From Candidatus Bathyoplasma sp. NZ (GTDB taxonomy: Bacteria; Bacillota_I; Bacilli_A; MAG-NZ), in assembly GCA_013332095.1 (NCBI GenBank), contig JABENI010000015.1, positions 1-64,000 on the forward strand: 64,000 nt of DNA, in the 5' to 3' direction. The notes beneath the pieces are model-generated. The model did no database searches. It saw only the letters and a list, made by a program, of their open reading frames with translations, and had not been told where the DNA came from. Both the position numbers and the translations under genes were made by a program. Positions 33,995 through 43,600 of this stretch are shown one piece after another; position 1 is the stretch's first letter; every line of letters begins with the position of its first letter.

Positions 33995-34028
33995 TTAAAT
34001 TAATAAATTTATAAAGTAGGTGTTTATC

Positions 34029-35615
34029 ATGGCTTTTGACGGACTTTTAATTAACTGTTTAGTCGAAGAATTAAATGTTTTAATCGGTGGTAAAATTTCC
34101 AAAATCCACCAGCTATCAAACAATATTATTTTAACCATTAGAAGCAATCAACAAAATTACAAACTATTAATTTCTGCATCTAGTTCTTACACTAGAATGA
34201 ACATTACTAAACATTCGTACGATGCTCCTAAATCTCCTCCTAGTTTTTGTATGTTTTTAAGAAAGCATTTAGAAAGTGGGATTATTAAAAATATTTCTCA
34301 ACATCAAAATGATCGTATTATTGAAATTGAAATTTTAAAGTTAAACGAATTAAAAGATCAAGTAATTAAACTGTTAAGATTCGAAGCGATGGGAAAACAC
34401 TCTAATATTATTTTAACTGAAAATAATAAAATATTAGAAGCAGTCAAACATCTTCCTCCTTTTATGAATTCTTACCGGACTATTCTTCCGGGTAGTGAGT
34501 ACATCTACCCTCCTAATGATAAACTAAATCCTAAAATATCTTTTACCTACAGTGATTTTGATAGTATCATGAAATATCAAGGAATTTCCCCTTTACTCGC
34601 TGATCAAATTTTAAACAAAAATATTGATATTTTTAATTTTAAAATAACTCCAACTATCGTTAAAGGAAAAAAAGACCTTTACCATGTCATTGATTTAGAT
34701 GTTGAAGGTACTAAAGAATATTATAATTCGGTCAATGAATTGTTAGATGCTTTTTATTATAATCGCGACACTTTTGATAAAATTAAGCAACAGACCAAAG
34801 ATTTAACTTTATTTATAAAACATGAACTTAAAAAAAATATCAATAAATTAGATAAATTAAACTACCAGTTAACAACTGCTGAAAACAATTCTATCTTAAA
34901 AATTCAAGGTGAATTGCTACTAGCAAATATTTACAATTTTAAAAAAGGAATGTCTGAGGTCACTGTTAACAATTACTATACTGATCAACCGATAACTATT
35001 CCTTTAAATTCTCAATTAACTCCTAAAGAAAACTCCCAAAAATATTTCACCAAACATAAAAAAATTAAAAAATCAATAACTCATTTAATTAGCCAAATCG
35101 AATTAACTAAAATCAATATTGAATATTTTGACCTTTTAAACGAACAAATTTATCAATCATCTATTTTAGATATTGACGAAATCAGATTAGAACTAGAAGA
35201 AAAAAAATATTTGCGCTCTAAAGGAAAAAGAAAAAATAGTAAACCGAATTTTATCACTTATGAAACGGCTGACAAAACTTTGATCTTAGTAGGAAAAAAT
35301 AATAAACAAAACGAATATATCACTCATAAAACTGCTAGTAAAAACGATTTGTGGTTTCATACAAAAGGAATACCTGGCTCACACGTTATCGTAAAGTCTA
35401 ACAATCCTAGTGAAGATACAATTAGAACCGCAGCCACTGTGGCTGCTTATTATTCAAAAGCTAGATATTCTTCTAGCGTGCCAGTCGATTATACTTTTGT
35501 TAAATTTTTAAAAAAAGTGCCAAAAAAAGCTTTGAGTTTTGTAACGATAACTAATCAAAAAACTATTTACATTGATCCCGATGAACATTTTATCATGAAT
35601 TTAAAAAAAGTATAA
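34029..35615 (+). CDS. rqcH: Ribosome-associated quality control protein RqcH (NFACT family)
   Basis: Binds split 50S-peptidyl-tRNA complexes and adds C-terminal Ala tails to stalled chains. Once annotated as a fibronectin-binding protein. N-terminal NFACT-N domain with the MAFDGLLINCLVEEL start and a QNDRIIEIE segment carrying the Asp-Arg pair needed for tailing; a long coiled-coil middle (about 250-390); and a C-terminal NFACT-R domain with HKTASKNDLWFHTKGIPGSH and a YTFVKFLKKVPK segment. About 528 residues, standard. ATG at 34029 has AGGTG six bases upstream. Confidence 0.95.
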   Translation: MAFDGLLINCLVEELNVLIGGKISKIHQLSNNIILTIRSNQQNYKLLISASSSYTRMNITKHSYDAPKSPPSFCMFLRKHLESGIIKNISQHQNDRIIEIEILKLNELKDQVIKLLRFEAMGKHSNIILTENNKILEAVKHLPPFMNSYRTILPGSEYIYPPNDKLNPKISFTYSDFDSIMKYQGISPLLADQILNKNIDIFNFKITPTIVKGKKDLYHVIDLDVEGTKEYYNSVNELLDAFYYNRDTFDKIKQQTKDLTLFIKHELKKNINKLDKLNYQLTTAENNSILKIQGELLLANIYNFKKGMSEVTVNNYYTDQPITIPLNSQLTPKENSQKYFTKHKKIKKSITHLISQIELTKINIEYFDLLNEQIYQSSILDIDEIRLELEEKKYLRSKGKRKNSKPNFITYETADKTLILVGKNNKQNEYITHKTASKNDLWFHTKGIPGSHVIVKSNNPSEDTIRTAATVAAYYSKARYSSSVPVDYTFVKFLKKVPKKALSFVTITNQKTIYIDPDEHFIMNLKKV

Positions 35616-35648
35616 GAAAATTTCTGTTATTCACAGAAATTTTTATTT
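35616..35648. terminator. Bidirectional terminator
   Basis: AAAATTTCTGT-TATTC-ACAGAAATTTTTATTTT hairpin between rqcH and the convergent hydrolase gene. Confidence 0.85.
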
Positions 35649-36394
35649 TAAAGATTAAAAAACTGCCCTATTTCATTAAATACTTTTTGGTTGATTTCAC
35701 TCGATAAAATTCGGTGGTATTCTCCGGAAATAACAATCATTTTTTTATCTTTACTCTTAATTTTTTTCAAAATACTAAGTGAACTATCAAGCGGTACCAT
35801 TTCATCGGAATCCGCATGATATATTCTAGTAGGGGTATCAATTTTATCAACTTTTTTATTAATGTGTTTAATTAGTTTTGCAAAATTCAAATATACTTTC
35901 TCTTTCACTTCTAAAAAGTTTCTATTTTCGGGTAATCCATAACTTTTTTTCCCTATTTCAACAAATCTGCTTGTATTTTCTAATTTATAGTCATTTTTTG
36001 AATTGAAAATTTTAAATCTGCTGTTTTTCTTTCTATAATTCATATTATCTTGATACCATATTGAAGTACCATCATATTCAAACATCGGTGATACTAAAAC
36101 TAATTTATCTGCACCGTATTGTTTAGCCAAGTAGGTCGATATAGTTCCACCTGCTGAAACCCCGATTAAATATACTAAATCGTATTTTAATTTAAATTGC
36201 TGATATTGTTCGCAAACTTTTTTCAAACATTTTGCACAATTAAAACGATTAATATTTTCAGTATTACCGTGTCCTTGTAACGACACTGCCAAATAATCTG
36301 TTAGACCAAATTTATTTAAAGAGTGTTTTAACTCTTTAAAAGTTAATTCTGCATCTTCCATAAAACCATGAATTAAAAAAATTCCAACTTTCAC
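35648..36394 (-). CDS. Alpha/beta hydrolase (carboxylesterase/monoacylglycerol lipase-like)
   Basis: About 248 residues with an alpha/beta-hydrolase fold: FLIHGFMEDAE (oxyanion region), the nucleophile elbow GVSAGGTIS (Ser in G-x-S-x-G), Asp in HADSDEMVP and a C-terminal GEYHR His. It resembles small carboxylesterases such as Est30, substrate unknown. The start is taken as GTG at 36394, seven bases after GAGGGG. It lies just after the ktrB end (overlapping upstream reading frame), so it is likely the last gene of the HPt-ktrB operon. Confidence 0.75.
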   Translation of the reverse strand: MKVGIFLIHGFMEDAELTFKELKHSLNKFGLTDYLAVSLQGHGNTENINRFNCAKCLKKVCEQYQQFKLKYDLVYLIGVSAGGTISTYLAKQYGADKLVLVSPMFEYDGTSIWYQDNMNYRKKNSRFKIFNSKNDYKLENTSRFVEIGKKSYGLPENRNFLEVKEKVYLNFAKLIKHINKKVDKIDTPTRIYHADSDEMVPLDSSLSILKKIKSKDKKMIVISGEYHRILSSEINQKVFNEIGQFFNL

Positions 36395-36405
36395 ATTACA
36401 ACCCC

Positions 36406-37758
36406 TCACCCTACTATTAAATCAATCTCAGGATATTTTATATTATTTTCATCCTTGTTACCTTTAAAGAACATTAATAATGCCACTATTCCTATTCTTC
36501 CAATAAACATCGTAATTATTATTACTAATTTACTAAAGGTATTTAAACTAGAAGTTATTCCCAAAGATAAGCCGGTTGTTCCAAATGCACTCGTCACTTC
36601 AAACAACACTTCTTCTAGCGTAAATTCTTGAACCATTAATATTAAAAACGATGACAAGATAACTAAAAACCAACCGGTAATAAATACCGAGAGTGCTTTG
36701 CTAATTGTACTATCTTTCAATGCTCTTTTACCAATTACCACCTGTTTTCTATTTTTACTAAATGAAAACAGTGACGCGATAACGACTACCAAAGTAGTCG
36801 TTCTTATACCACCACCAGCTGAGTTTGGACTCGATCCAATAAACATTAATAAAGAGATAAATAACAAGGTTGGCGATATAAAGTTTGCTACTTCCATCGT
36901 GGCAAATCCAGCATTTCTAGCAGTCAACGAATTAAACATACAGAGAAAGAACTTCTCGATAATAGATTTATCTAGTAAATAATTATTTCTCTCTAATAAG
37001 AAAATCACTAATGCTCCAAAAATCCATAATCCCACATGCATAAAAAACAATATCTTGGTAAACTGAGAAAATTCAAAATTTTTCTTTTTAATTTTTGCCT
37101 TTACGTAATCTTTAAATTCAACGAGTGGCCAAAATCCTACTGCCCCAAAAAACATCAGTAACATTGCCATTGATTGAAAACCATAATCGTTGTTATATCT
37201 AAATAGTGAATCTCCTGTTATATCAAAACCGGCATTCGCTGTCATCGAAATTGTTAAAAAGAAACTTTGAAAAAATGCTTCTCCGAAATCAAAATAGTTG
37301 TTAAAGTATAAATAGAAACCGATAATAACAAACATTATACTTTCCACTATGAACAGGATAAACAATATATCTTTAACTAATTTTACTACTTGCGAACTTC
37401 GCACTTGGTTTTGATCGGTGACGATATACTGTCTTTTTTTATACCCTATATTGGTTCCTAGAGCAAACCAAACAAAAGCGATTAACATAATTAAGCCAAT
37501 TCCGCCAAACTGGATTAATAATGCTAAAATGACTTGTCCTGCAACACTAAAGGTATCTGCTACAATTACTGTAGTTAATCCGGTTGTGCTCATACTGCTA
37601 ACAGATACAAATAACGCATCTACAAATTTTATTGAGACATTTTCTTTTAAAGAAAATGGGCTCATTAATAATAAAGCCCCAAAAATGGTAAAAAATAAAT
37701 ATCCTAAAACAAATACTCTAATGTTAGTTGCAAAGATTTTAGCAATTATTTTTTTCAT
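36406..37758 (-). CDS. ktrB: Trk/Ktr potassium uptake transmembrane subunit (KtrB-like)
   Basis: A 450-residue K+ channel-like transporter. The four half-repeat selectivity loops are visible: SMSTTGLTTV, TANAGFD, TARNAGFAT and GTTGLSLG, each with the key Gly. Such proteins take up K+ with an RCK regulator (KtrA); no ktrA is in the window. The ATG overlaps the stop of the HPt gene (TAATG), so translation is coupled to it. Confidence 0.93.
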   Translation of the reverse strand: MKKIIAKIFATNIRVFVLGYLFFTIFGALLLMSPFSLKENVSIKFVDALFVSVSSMSTTGLTTVIVADTFSVAGQVILALLIQFGGIGLIMLIAFVWFALGTNIGYKKRQYIVTDQNQVRSSQVVKLVKDILFILFIVESIMFVIIGFYLYFNNYFDFGEAFFQSFFLTISMTANAGFDITGDSLFRYNNDYGFQSMAMLLMFFGAVGFWPLVEFKDYVKAKIKKKNFEFSQFTKILFFMHVGLWIFGALVIFLLERNNYLLDKSIIEKFFLCMFNSLTARNAGFATMEVANFISPTLLFISLLMFIGSSPNSAGGGIRTTTLVVVIASLFSFSKNRKQVVIGKRALKDSTISKALSVFITGWFLVILSSFLILMVQEFTLEEVLFEVTSAFGTTGLSLGITSSLNTFSKLVIIITMFIGRIGIVALLMFFKGNKDENNIKYPEIDLIVG

Positions 37759-38099
37759 TAAGCCTTGCCTTTTAAATAATTTTGTATTTCCACAATTACT
37801 AATTTATATTCTGAAACATATTTTGGATAATTTATTTTTATCAATTCTTTCACGTTTTCTGTAATGTTTTTTTCTAACTCTGAACTTACTTCATATAATT
37901 TTTCTGCTCCTAAATTTATGCTTATTCCTTTTACTGAATGTACTAGTCGCTTAGCTACTACTAAATCTGAATTTATCGCTTGCTCTAATTCTTCTAAATA
38001 ATTTACAGCATTATTGTCAAATTCTTTGTATACTTTGATTAAAATAAACTCTAAATTATTTATTTTGCTGAGAGCTAATCCAATGTTTAAAGTTGACAT
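37758..38099 (-). CDS. Stand-alone HPt (histidine phosphotransfer) domain protein
   Basis: A 113-residue helical protein. The HPt signature is HSVKGISINLGAEKL with the phospho-acceptor H54, followed by an SSELE helix; preceding helices carry LALSKINNLEFILIKVYKEF. It would shuttle phosphate between a hybrid kinase and a response regulator, but no kinase or regulator is in the window. The ATG at 38099 follows AAGGAG by eight bases. A strong extended -10 promoter lies just upstream. It is coupled to ktrB, hinting at a link to K+ uptake. Confidence 0.85.
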   Translation of the reverse strand: MSTLNIGLALSKINNLEFILIKVYKEFDNNAVNYLEELEQAINSDLVVAKRLVHSVKGISINLGAEKLYEVSSELEKNITENVKELIKINYPKYVSEYKLVIVEIQNYLKGKA

Positions 38100-38120
38100 G
38101 TTAATCACTCCTTCGTGAAA

Positions 38121-38147
38121 ATTATACCATGATTTTCAAAAAAGCAA
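38121..38147 (-). promoter_or_regulatory. Extended -10 promoter of the HPt-ktrB operon
   Basis: TGGTATAAT on the minus strand (-10 at 38126-38121) with TTGCTT about 15 bp upstream (38147-38142), whose -35 lies inside the pdaA terminator stem. Confidence 0.7.
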
Positions 38148-38166
38148 GTAATTACTTGCTTTTTTA
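38137..38166. terminator. Terminator after pdaA
   Basis: A perfect palindrome AAAAAGCAAGTAA-TTACTTGCTTTTT with T run on the minus strand, ending at the pdaA stop. Confidence 0.9.
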
Positions 38167-38892
38167 TTTCGCTATTAAACTAAATATTTCTTTGAATTGA
38201 TACTTATTCTGTTTTAAATCGACAATAATTTTTTCTAATCCTTCGACGTTGTCATCTGAAACCGTATGCATTAAAATAACTGCACCGTTGTGAATATTAT
38301 TCATCACACTATCGTATGCGTATTCATATCCTCTTTGACTATCAGTTAGCCAATCAACATATGCCAACGACCAAAATATTGTCACGTATCCTAATTCATC
38401 CAAATATTGTAATGAGTTTGGACTAAATGTACCTTTTGGTGGTCTAATAAATTTATACATTTCTAATCCTGTAACTTTTTTATACTCATTTTCTAGTTTA
38501 ATCAGCTCTTGATTAATTTTCTCTTTAGATAATTCTGCCAAATCGGGATGACTGTATGTGTGGTTACCCACAACATGACCTTCTTCTACCATTCTTTTAA
38601 CTAAATCGGGATGTTGTTTAACAAAATGACCTGTCACGAAAAAGATTGCTGAAACATTAGTTCTTTTCAAAATATTTAAAATTTCATTAATATTTCCATT
38701 ATCATAGCCTGTATCAAATGTCAAATATATTTCTTTTTCCTGATCGTCACCTCTATAATATACATTGTGTTCTTCAATTATATTTTGGTATTTTCCGATT
38801 ATAGGATTATTATCTAAATCTTTTGAATATCCCCATCCAGATGCATTAGATAATGCTACTAGGATAGAAGACACACCAATCAACATATTCAT
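38164..38892 (-). CDS. pdaA: PdaA-type polysaccharide deacetylase (muramic delta-lactam synthesis)
   Basis: A 242-residue NodB-fold deacetylase. The metal motif is TFDTGYDNG (D60), the His pair GNHTYSHPD (H111, H115), the RPPKGTFS motif (150-157) and the catalytic LMHTVS (H209). An N-terminal hydrophobic segment marks export. The D-T/N-GY-x-NG variant and GWGYSKDL start match PdaA, which deacetylates N-acetylmuramic acid in the spore cortex to form muramic delta-lactam for germination. That makes this a strong spore-former marker. A generic peptidoglycan deacetylase is the less likely alternative. Confidence 0.85.
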   Translation of the reverse strand: MNMLIGVSSILVALSNASGWGYSKDLDNNPIIGKYQNIIEEHNVYYRGDDQEKEIYLTFDTGYDNGNINEILNILKRTNVSAIFFVTGHFVKQHPDLVKRMVEEGHVVGNHTYSHPDLAELSKEKINQELIKLENEYKKVTGLEMYKFIRPPKGTFSPNSLQYLDELGYVTIFWSLAYVDWLTDSQRGYEYAYDSVMNNIHNGAVILMHTVSDDNVEGLEKIIVDLKQNKYQFKEIFSLIAK

Positions 38893-38958
38893 TAAATCAC
38901 TTCCTCTGGTGTATCTATAATTATTTTTAGCAATTAATCATTATTAATACTAAAAATG

Positions 38959-39741
38959 TTAATCCAAATATTTACTGCTCAAAATTATTCCTAAAAGTAA
39001 AATATAAGTTAGAGAATATATCCATAAAAATAACATTAAAAAACTTTGAAATGGACCATAAAGAGTACTATATTTTGATATATCTTTAACATATATTATA
39101 AATACATTAGAAAAGACTATAAAACAGGTAGTGACCAATATACTAATTTTAATATTATTTTTTATTAATGATTTTTTCGGTTTTGTGTAAGTCAAGATTA
39201 ATAAAATTAAAACAAATAATGTTGCTGGCAACAAAAAAAATCTTAATAAACTTGTGATGTAATGAATTACTTGGTAATCTGCAAAATTATCAAAAATGCC
39301 GACTACTCCTAAAACAATACTGATTAAAAGAATAAATAAAATAAAAATTCCCAAAGTAAAAAAGAGGGCATAAACAATCAATTTAATTTTGTTATCAGCA
39401 ACTTTTTTTTGATAAATTATTTCATTAAACTTTATGATTCCTCTCATTCCCTTTGATGAACTATAAAGTGTACTTATAATCACAAACACAATAAAATATT
39501 TACTAACTGTTACTTTGTTAGTCAATAATGTATAAACATGTTCGTGTAACGATTCAGGCACATTTTCTAAAATATAACTGATAAATTCAGAGGATGAAAT
39601 TATATTTGAACTAACAATTATCTGTAATAGTAAATATAAACTCGGTATCGCAGCCCATAGTAAATAAAAACTTACACCTGCACATAACATCGAAAAATTA
39701 TATTCATCTTCTAAATGCTGAAAAAATTTAAGTACTTTCAC
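38959..39741 (-). CDS. YihY/virulence factor BrkB-family membrane protein
   Basis: About 260 residues with six TM segments. It begins near HLEDEYNFSMLCAGVSFYLLWAAIPSL and has LTNKVTVSKYF and SSSKGMRGIIKFNEIIY, the conserved features of the YihY/BrkB (once misnamed RNase BN) family; function unknown. The GTG at 39741 is chosen, with further in-frame codons upstream overlapping the GDT1 gene. Overlaps the preceding gene, so the two are co-transcribed. Confidence 0.85.
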   Translation of the reverse strand: MKVLKFFQHLEDEYNFSMLCAGVSFYLLWAAIPSLYLLLQIIVSSNIISSSEFISYILENVPESLHEHVYTLLTNKVTVSKYFIVFVIISTLYSSSKGMRGIIKFNEIIYQKKVADNKIKLIVYALFFTLGIFILFILLISIVLGVVGIFDNFADYQVIHYITSLLRFFLLPATLFVLILLILTYTKPKKSLIKNNIKISILVTTCFIVFSNVFIIYVKDISKYSTLYGPFQSFLMLFLWIYSLTYILLLGIILSSKYLD

Positions 39742-40378
39742 AATTACCACGCCTAAATATTAGATATGCAATTATTATATAAACAATTGCAAATAATAAA
39801 ATATTAGTCAATGTTAAATATTTTGCTTCTAAAACATCAACTAATTTTAGTATTCCAAATATTAAGAAAACTAAACTAGATATGTACTTAATTGTGCTAT
39901 TTTGAACTTTATTTTTTAATTTACTACCAATTAATATTGCTACTACACTGCTTAAAACCATTGCTGTTACTGTGCTTAAGAGCGTTAAAATCAAAGATTT
40001 TGACTGCGTAGCTAAAACAATCGCAGTCAGTTGTGTTTTATCACCTAATTCTCCTAAAAAGAAAGTTAAAGCCACCGTTACAATCACACCGTATTTATTT
40101 TTTTTTTCTTCTTCTACTTTGTCACTGCTGGCGAGTCCTATTAACGAAAATAAAATAAAAGTAAATCCCGCTATTGTTGCTAATATATTAATATCGATAA
40201 ATTGAGTTAAAACACTACCTAAAAAAATAGCAATTCCATGATTCAAAAAAGCTCCAATAGCAACCCCTATCAGTATTTTTTTAGCAGGATATTTCGTTGC
40301 AAATGATATTGTTAATATTTGACTTTTATCTCCTAATTCAGCAAAAAAAACTAGCAGTAATCCATTTAAAAAATCCAT
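39728..40378 (-). CDS. TMEM165/GDT1-family (UPF0016) cation transporter
   Basis: A 216-residue protein with six TM helices in two repeats. The E-x-G-D-K-[S/T] signature appears twice: FAELGDKSQI near residues 11-20 and GELGDKTQL near 118-126. The family moves Mn2+ or Ca2+/H+ and often reduces Mn excess. No yybP-ykoY Mn riboswitch is visible upstream. AGGAGG and a TATAAT (40422-40417) precede it. Confidence 0.92.
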   Translation of the reverse strand: MDFLNGLLLVFFAELGDKSQILTISFATKYPAKKILIGVAIGAFLNHGIAIFLGSVLTQFIDINILATIAGFTFILFSLIGLASSDKVEEEKKNKYGVIVTVALTFFLGELGDKTQLTAIVLATQSKSLILTLLSTVTAMVLSSVVAILIGSKLKNKVQNSTIKYISSLVFLIFGILKLVDVLEAKYLTLTNILLFAIVYIIIAYLIFRRGNCEST

Positions 40379-40665
40379 ATTACCTCCTAAAAAAAATTAA
40401 AAAGCTTGTCTATAATTATTATATGCGTAAATAACTAAAAAATAAATGACTAATTGTCAATCAATAATTATAAACATTTCTTATATTAAAAATTATGTTT
40501 TAATTACTATTAAAATAACTATTATTATAAATTTTAGAATCACTTCTTAAAATTAATTTTGATAAAAAAGAGATTGCTCTCTTGCAATCTCTTTTAATAG
40601 TATAAGGAAAACCTATAGCTAACTAATTTTTAAATTATATATCTCATAGGTTTAATAAAATTATT
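40379..40665. other. Intergenic region with only a terminator
   Basis: AT-rich spacer between the GDT1 gene and the 1158-residue surface protein gene. It holds the promoter-like TATAAT of GDT1 and the terminator at 40564-40596; no gene is seen. Confidence 0.7.
40564..40596 (-). terminator. Terminator of the 1158-aa surface protein gene
   Basis: AAAAGAGATTGC-AAGAGA-GCAATCTCTTTTTT on the minus strand: a perfect 12-bp stem with T run, downstream of the stop at 40666. Confidence 0.9.
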
Positions 40666-43600
40666 TTACTTCTTTTTAGTGTACAATACTACTCCACCTA
40701 CTCCGACTATTGCTACTACTCCAGCTATGACAAACATCATAATTATCGATATAGGTTTTTTTGCTCTTTCTACAATTTTACTAGTAGATTCTGCATAATT
40801 CAAACCATTTCCTATGTCGTATTCAATAGTTGCAGAAAATTTATTTTTCTTGAACGGCAATTTTAGAGTTTCTCTGTTTTTTACATTTAAATCGATACAC
40901 TCTCCAGGATTACTTACGTTACAAACTTTTACAGTTGCAACTGCATCATCTGCTATAGTTGATCCTGGGTCATCAATTTGAACTGTAACAACAACTTGAT
41001 CATCTTTGGTAGGTGCACCTACTATTAATTTAACTGTTGGTATTTCTAAAAGTTCCGTTGTTGTAAAAAATTCTTCAGACAAAATTGTCTTTTCTGTATC
41101 CTTAATACTTTCCACAGAAATTTTATAATCAGCATGGCTATTTAAATTCTTGAATGTTACATCATTTTTACCGCTTACTAAAGAAATTCTTTCAATTTCT
41201 GTTGTTCCATCTTTTTCAAATAACAGTGCTGAAACTTCTGCACCAATATAATTATCTACTTCAATTATTGTAACAACTGAATTTACTTTAACATCTTTGT
41301 CAATTATAACTGCTGCAATATTTTTTTTAGTTCTTATCTCATTTGTATATAATATTTCTTCTTCAATTTCTCCATCAATTTTATACTCCACTTTTACTAC
41401 GACTTTGTATAGGTGATTTGTTTCTAAATTGGAATAAGAAAAATCTTTAAGGTTATTTTGATATAGATTTAAAGGAGTTCCTTTAACCCTATTTCTATTG
41501 TCCACATCGTAGAAGATAACTGCAGCTTTTTCCATAGAACGATCTGTATCAGATAATAAAATCGATAAATCTATTGAATTATTAGTAACTATAATTGAAT
41601 CTTCAGCAACATCAACAATAGGTATCGCTTTTTTTGTACTCACATTTAGATTATTAAAGAAATTGAAATCAGTTTCTCTATCATTAAATTCTCCTAAATC
41701 ATATATTATTTCAAAATTAATATGGTATTCAGTATCTGAACTTAATCCTTCAAATTCATTCCCACCTCTTGTTCCTACAGATAATTCAATCACTTTATTA
41801 GTTTCTACACCATTTTCCCATAAAACTGCTACTAACGATATAAGTGCATCCCCTCGGTCAATCACTTTTGAAGTAAAAGTTATTGAATCAGAAGTTGATG
41901 TCAGGTCTTCGATTTCTAAAGTAGGTTCTTCTTTAGAAGTATATACCTCTTTACTAATTACTTTTTCATGTTCTACTTCTCCTAGTGCACCTTTTAAATC
42001 ATAACTAACGTACACGTTTACAGTATATTTTGTATCAGCAGTTAATTCATCAAAAGTTTCTAATATTTTGTTTGATGTTGGAAATGATAACTTTGTTATT
42101 TCCTTAATCAATTTTCTACCTTCATAAATTTCAATATCAACACTATTATTATCTACTGCACCATCAGGATCAATAACTAGAATTTTAGTAGTAAAATCAG
42201 ATTGTGATACATCATTAACTACTATTTCAAATTCTGGTGTTTTTTTTATTGTCCTAAAGTTATAAGATGCTAAAATATCGCTACCGTCTTTTACTAGTAA
42301 TCTGTAATTATATCTGTAGTCCATTAATGATTCCATTTCCTCTAATACAATAATATTGTTTGTTCCTTCAGGAATATCGTATTCCTGTTTAAGTGGACTA
42401 CCGGTGCTGCTTAAATCTCCATCTGAGTTTACTTTGTATATCAATACGTCTAAGTCATCATCACCACTATTTATTCTATCTACTAGCAATTTTCCGTTTA
42501 TTTTTCCGCTTTCTGATATAATTTCACTAAATTTCACATCAAACTGTGGGTCATTAGCTGCAGTTTTAGTCTCATATTTGCTAAGTCTTATATTAATTGG
42601 ATTATCATCACGGCGGGAATCAACAATTCTTATTTCGTAATTTTCCCTTTTTTTTAAGCCTTCAAAAGTAAGAATATTAGGACCATTATTATTAGAAATA
42701 TCTAGTTCTTTTTCTCTATGAGACCCATCATATAACTCTGCTTTTAAACTTGTACGTTCATTACTTGGATTATTTATTATAATTTCTGTTGTAATTGAAT
42801 CATCAGTAACACTTGTCCAATTTATAACTGCATATGGTACAACGATATCCTCAACTTCTTTTGTCTTAGTATTGTATTGAGTGTAATTACCGTTTGAATC
42901 GATTGCACGAACTGCATATTCTTTTCTAACATCACCATATGTACTTGTATCTATTTTTAGATCCACATCATCACTATTACTGGATTCAAATTTATTTATC
43001 AGCTCATTATTTGAGTCTAGAGTTGAACCATCATAATCTATATTTGTAACATATCTATCATCTATCCATAGTTGATAAGAACATACTTTTTCATCAGTCG
43101 AAGCAGTTGTACAACCTACTGAAGCTCCACCTAAAGGTTCGTAAAATCCGACAATTATCTCTGATTCAACACCCTCTCCTGTCTCACCATCTTCATCATC
43201 ATCATCTTCATCTCCTGCAACTATATCAAGATGTTTAGTCTTTAAACTCGCTAAACTTGGTCCAGTTATATTTAAGTAAAAACTAATTGATGCTCCATTT
43301 CCTAATTTATCTTTCCAATATACAACAACCTCTTCTTCGCTAAATTCATGTTCAATATTTCGCAAAGCTCCTTGTAAATCTTCAAAATCGCCTCTCCTGT
43401 AATCAACAGATGATCCTGTAATTTGTCCTTCAATTTTATACTCATAAATATCATCTCTACTATTAATTACTTCTATTGTATCTCTTTCAAAAATATTTAC
43501 TACTTCCCAGACATTAGAATTGTCTGCATCAGGAGTTTTATTAGGTACCTCTATATTTTTTCTTACTCCTAAACTAAAATCATTCTTAACGATATCACTT

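Noticed and set aside
40379-40665. yybP-ykoY manganese riboswitch before the GDT1 gene
   Set aside because: No conserved riboswitch core is visible, only an AT-rich spacer.
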